DNA of 64,000 bases from CAYJBH01 sp964368815 (lineage in GTDB: Bacteria; Bacillota; Clostridia; Oscillospirales; Ruminococcaceae). The notes under the pieces are model-generated. The model was not told where the DNA came from, did no database searches, and saw nothing but the letters and a program-made list of their open reading frames with translations. Below are positions 1-7,682 of the stretch, in pieces. The position numbers and the translations under genes were made by a program. Positions within the stretch are counted from its first letter, which is position 1. Every line of letters starts with the position of its first letter. Location of the stretch: positions 62,001 to 126,000 of the forward strand of contig CAYJDA010000001.1 of the NCBI GenBank assembly GCA_964368815.1, given 5' to 3'.

Positions 1-777
1 TGCTCCAAGCCCTATCCAATGATCTGCAAACTCTTTATTTTTAACTTCAAACTTATTTATTTCGTGTTCTTCTCGCCCAAAAGCTCGAACTACATAAACA
101 GCGGTAAGGCTTTCCTGTGCAATCGAATTTAACTCTCCCTCAGTTTCATCTGCATTTCTAAATTTATTTCCGATAAGCTTATAAAACACAAAAGAATACA
201 TAAGTGTTATCGGAATAAATGCTAATGCAATAAAGGACATGGTAGCATTCATTGGAAACATTAATAACAGTGCAATACAAATTAAAAACACTGTACGTAC
301 AAGTGCTTGAAGATGCTCGTTAATGAAATTTTTTATCAGCTCAACATCCATTGTGCACCGCTGAATGATATCGCCTGTTTGATGATCATTATGCCATTTA
401 TAAGGTAAAAGCTGAATATGCTCAAACAGTCGATTTCTAACCACTTCAAGTGTTCCCTCTGACGATTTAGCCAACAAACGTCTCGATGCAAGATCGCATA
501 GCGCCGATGATATAGACAAAATAAATGATACTGCCGCACACAGGATAAGGTTTTGTGCTAAAAAATCTCTTCCACCGTTAGCCTCAATTATGTTGGTCAA
601 AAACACGGGGAGCTCAAAGGGTTCAGTGCCGATAATTGAGTCTACCGTTATTCTTACTACCTGAGGGGTTAGATAGCTGAAAACAACTGAACTAATAACA
701 AACAAAAATGAGACTACCAATCCAAAACGGTAGCCTTTTGTCATAGGGTAAAAGCTTAAAATATTATGTTTTTTCAT
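1..777 (-). CDS. ABC exporter, membrane domain (partial, runs off left edge)
   Basis: The frame opens with ATG at 777-775 and stays open to base 1, giving 259 N-terminal residues with no stop. Hydrophobic stretches near residues 18-40, 75-98 and 160-205, and the segment LPYKWHNDHQTGDIIQRCT followed later by VVRAFGREEHE, are typical of the transmembrane domain of type IV ABC exporters (MsbA/LmrA/multidrug type). The ATP-binding domain would lie outside the window. It sits 92 bases downstream of the DtxR-like regulator on the same strand, so the two could be cotranscribed. The substrate cannot be told from this half; exporters of this kind are often heterodimers encoded by two adjacent genes. 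Confidence 0.9.
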   Translation of the reverse strand, partial: MKKHNILSFYPMTKGYRFGLVVSFLFVISSVVFSYLTPQVVRITVDSIIGTEPFELPVFLTNIIEANGGRDFLAQNLILCAAVSFILSISSALCDLASRRLLAKSSEGTLEVVRNRLFEHIQLLPYKWHNDHQTGDIIQRCTMDVELIKNFINEHLQALVRTVFLICIALLLMFPMNATMSFIALAFIPITLMYSFVFYKLIGNKFRNADETEGELNSIAQESLTAVYVVRAFGREEHEINKFEVKNKEFADHWIGLGA

Positions 778-869
778 ATAGGGTCTAACCTTTTGCGTCG
801 ACTTGTTGTTTATACATTAATTAGACGTGTTCTTTACGTAACCACACGCCATATATTGAATGGCAATCT

Positions 870-1238
870 TTATTTTAAGCTCGTTAAATGCATTTTAATG
901 CACCTAAACGAATCTTCGCATAGGTCGTGCTCAATTTTACAAGCATCTGTTTTAGCATTATTTTCGTCGACACCTATCTTAATTAAAAATTCGGTAAGAA
1001 TTTCATGCCTTTGTTTAACTCTGCTTGCTATTTCCATCCCTGTATCACTCAGCGTTATATAACCATTTTCATCCATGGATATATAGCCACTTTCACGTAA
1101 TTTCTTCATTGCAATGCTAACACTGGGTTTTGTGTATCCAAGCTCATTTACTATATCGATGGAACGAACTATGCCTATTCTGTTTTTTAGCACAAGAATA
1201 GCTTCGAGGTAATCCTCACTTGATTGATAAATATTCAA
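870..1238 (-). CDS. DtxR/MntR-family metal-dependent transcriptional regulator
   Basis: The protein (about 122 residues) begins with an EDYLEAI segment and a winged helix (helix-turn-helix with TKPSVSIAMKKL, then GYITLSDTG), followed by a short dimerisation domain with RHEIL and KIEHDL, which supply the His and Glu-His ligands expected in MntR-type repressors. There is no SH3-like third domain, so it resembles MntR more than DtxR. An ATG at 1250 has no ribosome binding site; a GGAG six bases before an in-frame TTG at 1238 fits better, so I use that start. Members sense Mn2+ or Fe2+ and repress metal transport genes; which metal acts here is not visible. The next gene downstream is the ABC exporter. 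Confidence 0.85.
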   Translation of the reverse strand: MNIYQSSEDYLEAILVLKNRIGIVRSIDIVNELGYTKPSVSIAMKKLRESGYISMDENGYITLSDTGMEIASRVKQRHEILTEFLIKIGVDENNAKTDACKIEHDLCEDSFRCIKMHLTSLK

Positions 1239-1270
1239 AATAATCTCCATAACGTTTATACATTATAATA

Positions 1271-1299
1271 ATTGTATCATATTTACTTTTTAATAACAA
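1271..1299 (-). promoter_or_regulatory. Predicted sigma-A promoter of the DtxR/MntR-like gene
   Basis: On the minus strand, TTGTTA (1299-1294) is separated by 17 bases from TACAAT (1276-1271). The expected transcript start is close to 1264, just upstream of the proposed TTG start and its GGAG. Confidence 0.55.
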
Positions 1300-1319
1300 T
1301 CTATTAATTAAAATAAATT

Positions 1320-2375
1320 TTAGTCAATTTTATTTCCGCAATATGGACAAAAACATTTTCTGTCGGTTGGATTTTCGATGTATGCTTTACCTATATTTTC
1401 ATTTTCATCTATCATGCTTTTCGAATCAGTTTCATGAAATTCAATTTCTTCAATCCCCTCCTCAAGTCGTTGAACCATTTTTGTTATTTCTATGTCGCGC
1501 TTCTCGTCAGCTTCAAGTCCCTGCTCAATTTCGCTAACCATTTTTTTAATTGCTTTGTCACGCTTCGCATCCTCTTCCAAACCCTGTTCCAGATCATTTA
1601 CTAACTTTTTAAGTTCCTTTTCATGCCTCTCGTTGTCAAGCTCAACATAGCCCGCAGAGATAATTCCGGTTGGTATAGCAAGCAGTCCCAAACCTAAAAA
1701 AGCAATAAAACTACTGAAGAGCTTGCCTATTTCGGTTATAGGCACTATATCTCCATATCCGACAGTAGTAAAGGTTGCGACCGACCACCAAAAGCCTGAA
1801 AAAGCATTAATAAACACATCCGGCTGAGCCTCTGATTCAATATTATATATTATCACCGAGGTTATTATTATTAGTAGGAATATAACCGAAACTGAGGACG
1901 TTAACTGGCTCGCTTTCCTTTTTAAAACTATCTGCATTGAGCTAAGTGCTGTTGTATAACGGTGAAGCTTAAATACTCGAAGCAGTCTAATTATTCTGAA
2001 TACATCAGCCACGCGTTGGTCGATATCCGGAACGAACGGTAAGGAGAATGGCATAATCGACAAAAGATCAACAATTGCCATAAAAGAGAATATATATTTA
2101 ACTCTTGCTTTAATTTTCCCACATTCCGGAAACAGCAGGTCACTGGTCCAAAGCCTTAGTAGGTACTCTATACCGAAAACAAAAACACAAATCGTCTCGA
2201 CAGTGTAAGAAAAAACCACCAACCAGTCTGCAGTATTATCATATGTTGAAATTACAATAGTGATAACGTTTAAAATGATTAATATCATAACAAGAAGGTC
2301 AAACATTCTGCTAAATGAATCATCCTTTGTTGCGGGGCTTATTATTTCGAAAATTCTGTTTTTAAGTTTTTTCAT
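1320..2375 (-). CDS. Voltage-gated K+-channel-like protein with repeat tail
   Basis: This 351-residue membrane protein has six predicted transmembrane segments. Residues 25-43, 52-74 and 95-115 are S1-S3, an arginine-rich S4 follows (RIIRLLRVFKLHR, 127-139), then S5 (162-178) and a pore loop with the K+ selectivity filter TTVGYGD at 203-209, then S6. After S6 come three tandem 21-residue charged repeats (255-275, 276-296, 297-317) built on the pattern KxMVxxxEQGLEEDxKRD, which probably form a coiled coil. The last residues hold Cys341, Cys343 and Cys346 (CPYC), like half of a zinc ribbon. It is transcribed from its own promoter, divergently from the biosynthetic operon. A K+ channel role is inferred from the filter; the tail's role is unknown. 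Confidence 0.9.
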   Translation of the reverse strand: MKKLKNRIFEIISPATKDDSFSRMFDLLVMILIILNVITIVISTYDNTADWLVVFSYTVETICVFVFGIEYLLRLWTSDLLFPECGKIKARVKYIFSFMAIVDLLSIMPFSLPFVPDIDQRVADVFRIIRLLRVFKLHRYTTALSSMQIVLKRKASQLTSSVSVIFLLIIITSVIIYNIESEAQPDVFINAFSGFWWSVATFTTVGYGDIVPITEIGKLFSSFIAFLGLGLLAIPTGIISAGYVELDNERHEKELKKLVNDLEQGLEEDAKRDKAIKKMVSEIEQGLEADEKRDIEITKMVQRLEEGIEEIEFHETDSKSMIDENENIGKAYIENPTDRKCFCPYCGNKID

Positions 2376-2404
2376 ATCTATTACACCTTAGTATTTGTAG
2401 TAAC

Positions 2405-2433
2405 ATTGTATCATACTTTCCCACATTTTTCAA
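2405..2433 (-). promoter_or_regulatory. Predicted sigma-A promoter of the K+-channel gene
   Basis: On the minus strand TTGAAA (2433-2428) and TACAAT (2410-2405) are separated by 17 bases, 30 bases upstream of the ATG. An AAGGTG ribosome binding site lies between them and the start. Confidence 0.6.
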
Positions 2434-2486
2434 CAATTTACATGCATTATGTGTTTTAAATATTACATATTTATTGTCTCTATATC

Positions 2487-2515
2487 TTGTAATAAATCTT
2501 TAGTTCTGCTATAAT
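2487..2515 (+). promoter_or_regulatory. Predicted sigma-A promoter of the acyl-carrier-protein operon
   Basis: TTGTAA (2487-2492), a 17-base spacer and a perfect TATAAT (2510-2515) lie 54 bases before the TTG start of the first operon gene. No further promoter is evident until 8778, so the seven genes 2569-8735 are probably one transcript. Confidence 0.65.
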
Positions 2516-2568
2516 TATAAGAAGTTAATTTTATAAAGATAATATTTTTTAAAGGATAGGGGGTTGAG

Positions 2569-3882
2569 TTGAATCAAGGTGTAGACAGCATTTCGTCTGA
2601 TTTGAATATGTATTCACTTGCAACAGAGCTGTTTCCTATTTGTCGAAGCATTACCGGTAACGGCGTTCGACAAACCTTGCTTCGAATGAAAAAAGAACTA
2701 CCGGAGTTAACTATTAATGAAGTTCCTACAGGCACACGAGTTTTCGACTGGACAGTTCCCAAGGAATGGAGCATTAAATCAGCATACATCGAAGACCTTG
2801 ATGGAAACCGAATAGTAGATTTTAACGATAATAACCTTCATATTGTTGGTTACTCTGCTCCTATCAATAAAATTGTTTCGTTAGATGAACTAAAGGGGAT
2901 GGTTTACACCCTACCCGAACAACCCGACTTAATCCCTTATGTTACCAGCTATTATAAGGAACGAAGTGCCTTTTGCATGAGCCACAACCAATTCTTGTCA
3001 TTAAACAAGCAGGAATATCGTGTAGTTATAGACAGCGAGCTTTTTGATGGAAGTTTAAGCTATGGCGAGCTTTTACTCAAAGGTGAAACAACACAGGAAT
3101 TATTTTTCTCTACCTATATTTGCCACCCCTCTATGGCAAACAACGAACTTTCAGGAGTGTGTATGACGACCGCCCTTGCCAAGTGGATTGTTGCAACAGA
3201 AAAACGTCATTATTCGTATCGAATTATTTTTATCCCTGAAACTATAGGCTCTATAACATATCTATCCCAGAACCTTTTGCACATGAAACAAAATATTAGG
3301 GCGGGTTTTAATATATCCTGCGTAGGTGATGAAAGAGTTTTCTCCTATCTTGAATCTCGAACGGCGAACACCCTTGCCGACCGAGTGGCTTTACACGTTT
3401 TAAAAAATATGCAGCCTGAATTTATTCGCTACTCTTACCTAATGCGTGGGTCTGACGAGCGTCAATATAATGCCCCGGGTGTGGATCTTCCTGTATGTTC
3501 TGTTATGCGATCAAAATACAGTGAATACCCCGAGTATCATACATCTGCTGACAACCTTGACCTTATCTCAGAAAATGGTTTGCGTGGAACGTTAAATATA
3601 TATAAAGAGATGGTTACCCTGCTTGAAAATAACGGCTATTATCTTACAAAATGTCTGTGTGAACCACAGCTTGGCAAAAGAGGCCTGTACCCTACCGAGA
3701 GTTTTAAAGGATCAGCAAACCATGTTAAAAACATGATGAACTTTATTGCCTATGCCGACGGAAAAACCGACCTTATTGATATTGCTGATAAAATTGGAGT
3801 ATACGCAAACGATCTAACCTTAATAGCAAAGAGTTTGATTGATAACGAACTGGTGGAATTTAAATATGACAGCTTCCTCTGA
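2569..3882 (+). CDS. DUF4910 family aminopeptidase-like protein
   Basis: The 437-residue product matches the COG4310 family of proteins with an aminopeptidase-like fold. It has an N-terminal MYSLATELFPICRSITGNG segment, a central M28-like region and a C-terminal winged-helix-like end. Likely zinc ligands are visible in CHPSMANNELSG (His186, Glu193), PETIG (Glu224), GSDERQY (Asp296) and YHTSADN (His324), so the metal site looks intact. The start is TTG at 2569 behind a GGATAGGGGG-type ribosome binding site. The family recurs in surface polysaccharide and secondary-metabolite loci, but a substrate is not established. Here it opens the seven-gene operon, so it may trim, hydrolyse or release an amide intermediate; that is inference. 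Confidence 0.85.
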   Translation: MNQGVDSISSDLNMYSLATELFPICRSITGNGVRQTLLRMKKELPELTINEVPTGTRVFDWTVPKEWSIKSAYIEDLDGNRIVDFNDNNLHIVGYSAPINKIVSLDELKGMVYTLPEQPDLIPYVTSYYKERSAFCMSHNQFLSLNKQEYRVVIDSELFDGSLSYGELLLKGETTQELFFSTYICHPSMANNELSGVCMTTALAKWIVATEKRHYSYRIIFIPETIGSITYLSQNLLHMKQNIRAGFNISCVGDERVFSYLESRTANTLADRVALHVLKNMQPEFIRYSYLMRGSDERQYNAPGVDLPVCSVMRSKYSEYPEYHTSADNLDLISENGLRGTLNIYKEMVTLLENNGYYLTKCLCEPQLGKRGLYPTESFKGSANHVKNMMNFIAYADGKTDLIDIADKIGVYANDLTLIAKSLIDNELVEFKYDSFL

Positions 3883-5332
3883 GAAAATAGCAAACATAAT
3901 TGATAAAATATCTAAAAGAGAATTAAGTGATATTTTTATTTATGACGATATTGCCGGCAGAACCATTGCTGTTGGGCAGTTTTATCGCGATGTATTAACA
4001 ACAATTTCTTTGATGGAAAAACGCAAACTGAACAAAACTATCATTTTAATAATGAATAACTGCTATGAACTGGTTGTTCTTTATTTTGCCTGCCTTTTAT
4101 CTTCAAGGGTTGCGAGTCCCATTGATCCGAAACTTGGCAAAGATAGTATAGTTGAAATAACCAAAGGTGAAAAAAACACATCTTTTATCACAGACGAACA
4201 GTGGCTTATAGAGGAGCGAGAAGAGAGCAACTATAAAACATTGTTTCAAAATAATGACGTTACTATAAATGAATCAGATTTTATTCCATTGTTGTATTCG
4301 ATCGATTTTAATGATTTGTACCTTCTTTCTTACACTTCCGGAACAAGCGGAAAATTTAAAGGTGTTAAAAACAGTGCCGCAAATTTATTTTTAGCGGCTG
4401 AAGCCTTTTGCATATTACAGGAAATAAACAGCGAACGCTGCTTTCTTCACAGCATGGTTATGACCTATATGGCCGGAATTTTAAACACTATTTTTATGCC
4501 TTTTGTCTCCTGCTCTTCTATAGTACTTTGCGAAAGGTTTTCGGTAGATGTTGCTGTTAATTTTTGGAGCATTATGTCCCGATATAATATTAACTCGCTG
4601 TGGCTTTCACCTACCATGCTTGCCCTTATTTTAAAAGTAAACAGAGGCGATAACGGCATCGAGTACTGCAAAGATAATTCTATTGATTGGTTTATCGGAA
4701 CTGCTCCGTTGTCCGAAAATCTTAAGCGAATGTTTGAAGATAAATATTCCGTTAAACTTTATGAAAGCTATGGGTTATCCGAGACATTATTTATCTCCTC
4801 AGTAACAGCTAAGTCGCACCGTAGTGGCGTTAGTTGCGGAGTCGGCGAACTTCTCGGTGGGGTGAAAATTATTTATGGTGAAGCAAACGAATTGCTACTT
4901 GATGTGCCATGGATGTTTTTGGGATATTCAAACGAGCCTACCGAAGATTATTTTGAAGATTCTTTATATAAAAGCGGAGACATCGGAAACATTGCAGACG
5001 GTATTTTATATATAACCGAACGAAAAAAAGATCTTATAATTAGAGGCGGAATAAATATAAGTGCTAAGGCTATCGAGCGTATCGTTTTGCAAAACAGTTT
5101 TGTTAACGAAGCAATTGTTTTACCCTTAAAAGATGATTTAATGGGCGAAATAATTTGTTGTGCAGTTATCTTAAATAGTGATACCGATATAAAAGCATTA
5201 CAAAAAAATATTAAAAAAGAGGTGAAGAAATTTGGAAACGGCTACACTGTCGACAGACTAATAGCTGTCGACGAGTTTATCTGCAACCTAAACGGAAAGA
5301 TTGATAAAACTCGTATGAAGGAGTTGTTTTGA
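3866..5332 (+). CDS. Adenylate-forming acyl-CoA/ACP ligase (AMP-binding)
   Basis: This 488-residue protein carries the class I adenylate-forming motifs in order: the P-loop-like YTSGTSGKFKG (about residues 156-166), ESYGLSET, the YKSGDIG aspartate, ERKKDLIIRGG at the hinge, and the catalytic lysine region NGKIDKTRMKEL at the C-terminus. The ATG at 3866 overlaps the end of the upstream gene by 17 bases and follows GGTGG; a longer frame from TTG at 3839 has no such support. Such enzymes activate a carboxylic acid with ATP and transfer it to CoA or a carrier protein. The carrier protein gene at 6617 in the same operon is the natural acceptor. Substrate unknown. Confidence 0.9.
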   Translation: MTASSEKIANIIDKISKRELSDIFIYDDIAGRTIAVGQFYRDVLTTISLMEKRKLNKTIILIMNNCYELVVLYFACLLSSRVASPIDPKLGKDSIVEITKGEKNTSFITDEQWLIEEREESNYKTLFQNNDVTINESDFIPLLYSIDFNDLYLLSYTSGTSGKFKGVKNSAANLFLAAEAFCILQEINSERCFLHSMVMTYMAGILNTIFMPFVSCSSIVLCERFSVDVAVNFWSIMSRYNINSLWLSPTMLALILKVNRGDNGIEYCKDNSIDWFIGTAPLSENLKRMFEDKYSVKLYESYGLSETLFISSVTAKSHRSGVSCGVGELLGGVKIIYGEANELLLDVPWMFLGYSNEPTEDYFEDSLYKSGDIGNIADGILYITERKKDLIIRGGINISAKAIERIVLQNSFVNEAIVLPLKDDLMGEIICCAVILNSDTDIKALQKNIKKEVKKFGNGYTVDRLIAVDEFICNLNGKIDKTRMKELF

Positions 5333-5946
5333 TAGTAAAATTTGATCATATAGCCTATTCTTGCAGCAAAACTGAACTGGCTACTGTTGTACCGAGTTTT
5401 AAAGATTATTCTGTCGCGTTTAGCGATGAAGTAGCTAACTTGGAACTGAAAAAAGAATTAATGCACTATTATATAGATAACCACAAACTAATATTTCTTG
5501 AGCCTTGTTCTCCCGAAAAATTACCCATAGAAATAACATGCTATGAAACGGTTAGCAGTAATGCAAAGACGGCTATTGAATACGATTTTGGCCACACTTT
5601 AAAAATTCGCACACCAGACATTAACCATTCATCCGAGCTATTAGAAGCACTCGGTTTTAAGTTTAAGAATGAGCATTTTGAGTATAGCTCGCTGTTTCCT
5701 CCAAAAACGGTAAAAATAGAACTGATAAAAGAACCGGTTAAAGTTGATTGGTCTTTAGACAACCATGGATATTGCTGTTTAGCATTCATGAGCAATAATG
5801 CATATAAAGAACATGAAAAACTGTCAAAGCAGTTTAGATGTACCGAGGTAGATACACTTATTGTTAACGGTAAACAACTAAATCTGTTTTTTGTTAAAGG
5901 CAGCTGTGGTGAACTAATCGAAATTTTTTCTATTGATAGAAAGTGA
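5329..5946 (+). CDS. VOC (glyoxalase/dioxygenase-fold) protein
   Basis: The 205-residue sequence has the two-module pattern of the vicinal oxygen chelate superfamily. The first module starts with FDHIAYSC, a second repeat begins near DHGYCCLAF-like residues (NHGYCCLAF, about 144), and it ends with GELIEIFS, giving potential His and Glu metal ligands. The start is a TTG whose last two bases overlap the stop of the ligase gene; an AAGGAG precedes it. VOC members include epimerases, isomerases, lyases and resistance proteins, so a precise reaction cannot be given. In this operon an epimerisation or ring-forming step on a thioester-bound acid is possible, but that is inference. Confidence 0.7.
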   Translation: MIVKFDHIAYSCSKTELATVVPSFKDYSVAFSDEVANLELKKELMHYYIDNHKLIFLEPCSPEKLPIEITCYETVSSNAKTAIEYDFGHTLKIRTPDINHSSELLEALGFKFKNEHFEYSSLFPPKTVKIELIKEPVKVDWSLDNHGYCCLAFMSNNAYKEHEKLSKQFRCTEVDTLIVNGKQLNLFFVKGSCGELIEIFSIDRK

Positions 5947-5959
5947 GACAAATTTAATT

Positions 5960-6613
5960 ATGAACATCATCGATTTAACCTTTGATCTCGCCGAAGGAAT
6001 ACCCTGTTTTAACGCCCATTGGCATGTTCCACTATCCATTGAGCCGCTTGGACAAGTAGATGAAGTAGGGCGCAACACCAGCAGGATAACCATTGGCAGT
6101 CACTGCGGAACACACGTGGATTCTCCACGACATTTTTTTAATAATACAAAAACGATAGAACAAATCTCTCTTGACTTACTATGCGGTGAAATTTCAGTTT
6201 TCGATATGAGAGGAATGGGAGAAAACGCGGCCGTAACGGTAGATATGATAAAGGGCTTCAAGCTTACCAAGCGGGTTTTATTTGCCTTTGGTTGGTGTAG
6301 CAAATGGAATACAGATAGTTATTACAAGGGTTGTCCTTTTTTCACCGTAGAAGCGACGCAGTATTTAATAGATAACGGTGTTAAGCTTGTCTGTCTTGAC
6401 ACCCCCTCCCCCGACGACAGCCGAACAAAACTTCTAACAGATGAAGATTCTATTATTCATAAACTGTTTTTAAAAAATGATGTTGTATTGGTAGAATACC
6501 TTAATAACACCGACAAGATAGATTATAACAAAAGCTACAAAATCTACGCACTGCCGATTAAGCTCTGTTGTGACGGAGCTCCTGCAAGAGTAATTTTAGA
6601 AGAGGTTGATTAA
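5960..6613 (+). CDS. Cyclase-family (kynurenine formamidase-like) hydrolase
   Basis: The 217-residue protein belongs to the Mn/Zn-dependent cyclase family (PF04199), which includes bacterial kynurenine formamidase. The hallmark HCGTHVDSPRHF sits at residues 48-59 and gives the His/Asp metal ligands. I place the start at ATG 5960; an in-frame TTG at 5933 would overlap the VOC gene and has no better ribosome binding site. Known members hydrolyse formamides or cyclise/open rings such as lactones. In this operon it could hydrolyse an amide or close a ring on the product. There is no tryptophan catabolism gene nearby, so a kynurenine role is not supported. Confidence 0.85.
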   Translation: MNIIDLTFDLAEGIPCFNAHWHVPLSIEPLGQVDEVGRNTSRITIGSHCGTHVDSPRHFFNNTKTIEQISLDLLCGEISVFDMRGMGENAAVTVDMIKGFKLTKRVLFAFGWCSKWNTDSYYKGCPFFTVEATQYLIDNGVKLVCLDTPSPDDSRTKLLTDEDSIIHKLFLKNDVVLVEYLNNTDKIDYNKSYKIYALPIKLCCDGAPARVILEEVD

Positions 6614-6616
6614 AAT

Positions 6617-6859
6617 ATGGACACTAAAATTTGGCTTATTGACTGGTTTGTTGAAAACGCTTCTGTCGAACAAGAAGAAATTCAACAAAATATCACTCAA
6701 AACTATTTCGATAAAGAATATATAGATTCTTATGATTTTATATCGTTAATATCCGCAATAGAAGATGAGTATAATATTACGTTTGACAATAATGACTTTT
6801 TAGACCGAAAATTTGCTACCATAGAAGGACTATCTGAAATTATTAACATGAAACTATAA
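6617..6859 (+). CDS. Acyl carrier protein (phosphopantetheine-binding)
   Basis: An 80-residue acidic helical protein with the carrier-protein pattern: DSYDFISLISAIEDEYNI places the phosphopantetheine serine at Ser38 (D37-S38), and helix II follows as in ACP and PCP domains. It starts three bases after the cyclase gene. It is a stand-alone carrier with no ketosynthase, condensation or thioesterase domain near it, and no phosphopantetheinyl transferase in the window. The AMP-binding ligase of the same operon probably loads it and the AAC(3)-like acyltransferase probably unloads it. The gene is visibly AT-rich: the 60 bases from 6721 hold 14 G or C. Confidence 0.88.
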   Translation: MDTKIWLIDWFVENASVEQEEIQQNITQNYFDKEYIDSYDFISLISAIEDEYNITFDNNDFLDRKFATIEGLSEIINMKL

Positions 6860-6880
6860 AACAAGCTGTAAGGATTAATG

Positions 6881-7657
6881 ATGACCTATACTCAATTTGA
6901 TATTAAAAATAGTCTTATTTCCGCCGGATTAAATAAAGGCGACGATGTGTTTATACATAGCAATATCGGTTTTTTTGGAAAATGCGAGAATGCTAAGAAC
7001 TCCAAAGAGCTTTCCGCTTGTTTTTACCACGCTATCACCGAAGTTATCGGCGATAGCGGCACTATAGTTGTTCCTACCTTTACTTATTCGGGATGCAATA
7101 ACGAGGAGTTTGATGTCGATACAACGCAGTGTAAAATGGGAATATTCTCAAAATATATAATGAATTTATCTGATTCGAAGCGCTCAAACGACTGTAATTT
7201 TTCCGTCTCGGCTATAGGCATTTCCTCAAGCTATTATACCGATAATATTCCGCTAAACCCTTTTGGGGAAGATAGTTTTTTTGAAAGATTTTATAAGAAA
7301 AAAGGGAAAATTCTGTGCCTTAACTTTGATGCCGGAACTACCTTTGTTCATTACGTTGAAAGAAAATGTAATGTTCCCTACCGTACAGACAAGGAGTTTA
7401 TTAGCAGAGTTATAGAAAACGGCATATCGCAGCAAAAGAAAAGTTATCATTTCGTTTATGATCTAAACAAACCGGGGGATGCCGCCGAGTTCACGCGACT
7501 ACATCAGATTTGCTTGGATTATGGGATTGCAAAAACAGCTACGCTTGGAAAAGGAACAATACTTATTGAGAGCAGTGTTGAATTATACAATATAATTGAG
7601 GAAACGTTAAAAAAACGCCCTCGCTTTCTACTTAAATCAGAAGAGGTATCAACGTAA
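6881..7657 (+). CDS. AAC(3)-family N-acyltransferase
   Basis: The 258-residue protein belongs to the aminoglycoside N(3)-acetyltransferase superfamily. It has GLNKGDDVFIHSN near the N-terminus, GTIVVPTFTYSG, NPFGEDS, and the signature GTTFVHYVERKCNVPYR with the catalytic His and Glu. I chose the second of two consecutive ATG codons (6881) because AAGGA ends six bases upstream. Family members in resistance acetylate aminoglycosides, but homologues in biosynthetic clusters (for example FrbF in FR-900098 synthesis) acylate a pathway amine. Placement beside an acyl carrier protein argues for amide formation from an ACP-bound acyl group rather than drug resistance; this is inference. Confidence 0.85.
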   Translation: MTYTQFDIKNSLISAGLNKGDDVFIHSNIGFFGKCENAKNSKELSACFYHAITEVIGDSGTIVVPTFTYSGCNNEEFDVDTTQCKMGIFSKYIMNLSDSKRSNDCNFSVSAIGISSSYYTDNIPLNPFGEDSFFERFYKKKGKILCLNFDAGTTFVHYVERKCNVPYRTDKEFISRVIENGISQQKKSYHFVYDLNKPGDAAEFTRLHQICLDYGIAKTATLGKGTILIESSVELYNIIEETLKKRPRFLLKSEEVST

Positions 7658-7682
7658 AAACAAAGAAGGGAATAGTGCCAGC

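Noticed and set aside
336..539. Open frame of 67 codons on the minus strand
   Set aside because: It lies inside the ABC exporter gene in another frame; the exporter frame has clear protein homology.
766..1062. Open frame of 98 codons on the plus strand
   Set aside because: Antisense to the DtxR/MntR-like gene and the exporter start, with no ribosome binding site and no recognisable protein pattern.
6881..7657. Aminoglycoside resistance gene
   Set aside because: The AAC(3) fold is clear, but the gene sits inside an operon next to an acyl carrier protein and no mobile element is present, so a biosynthetic acyltransferase is more likely.
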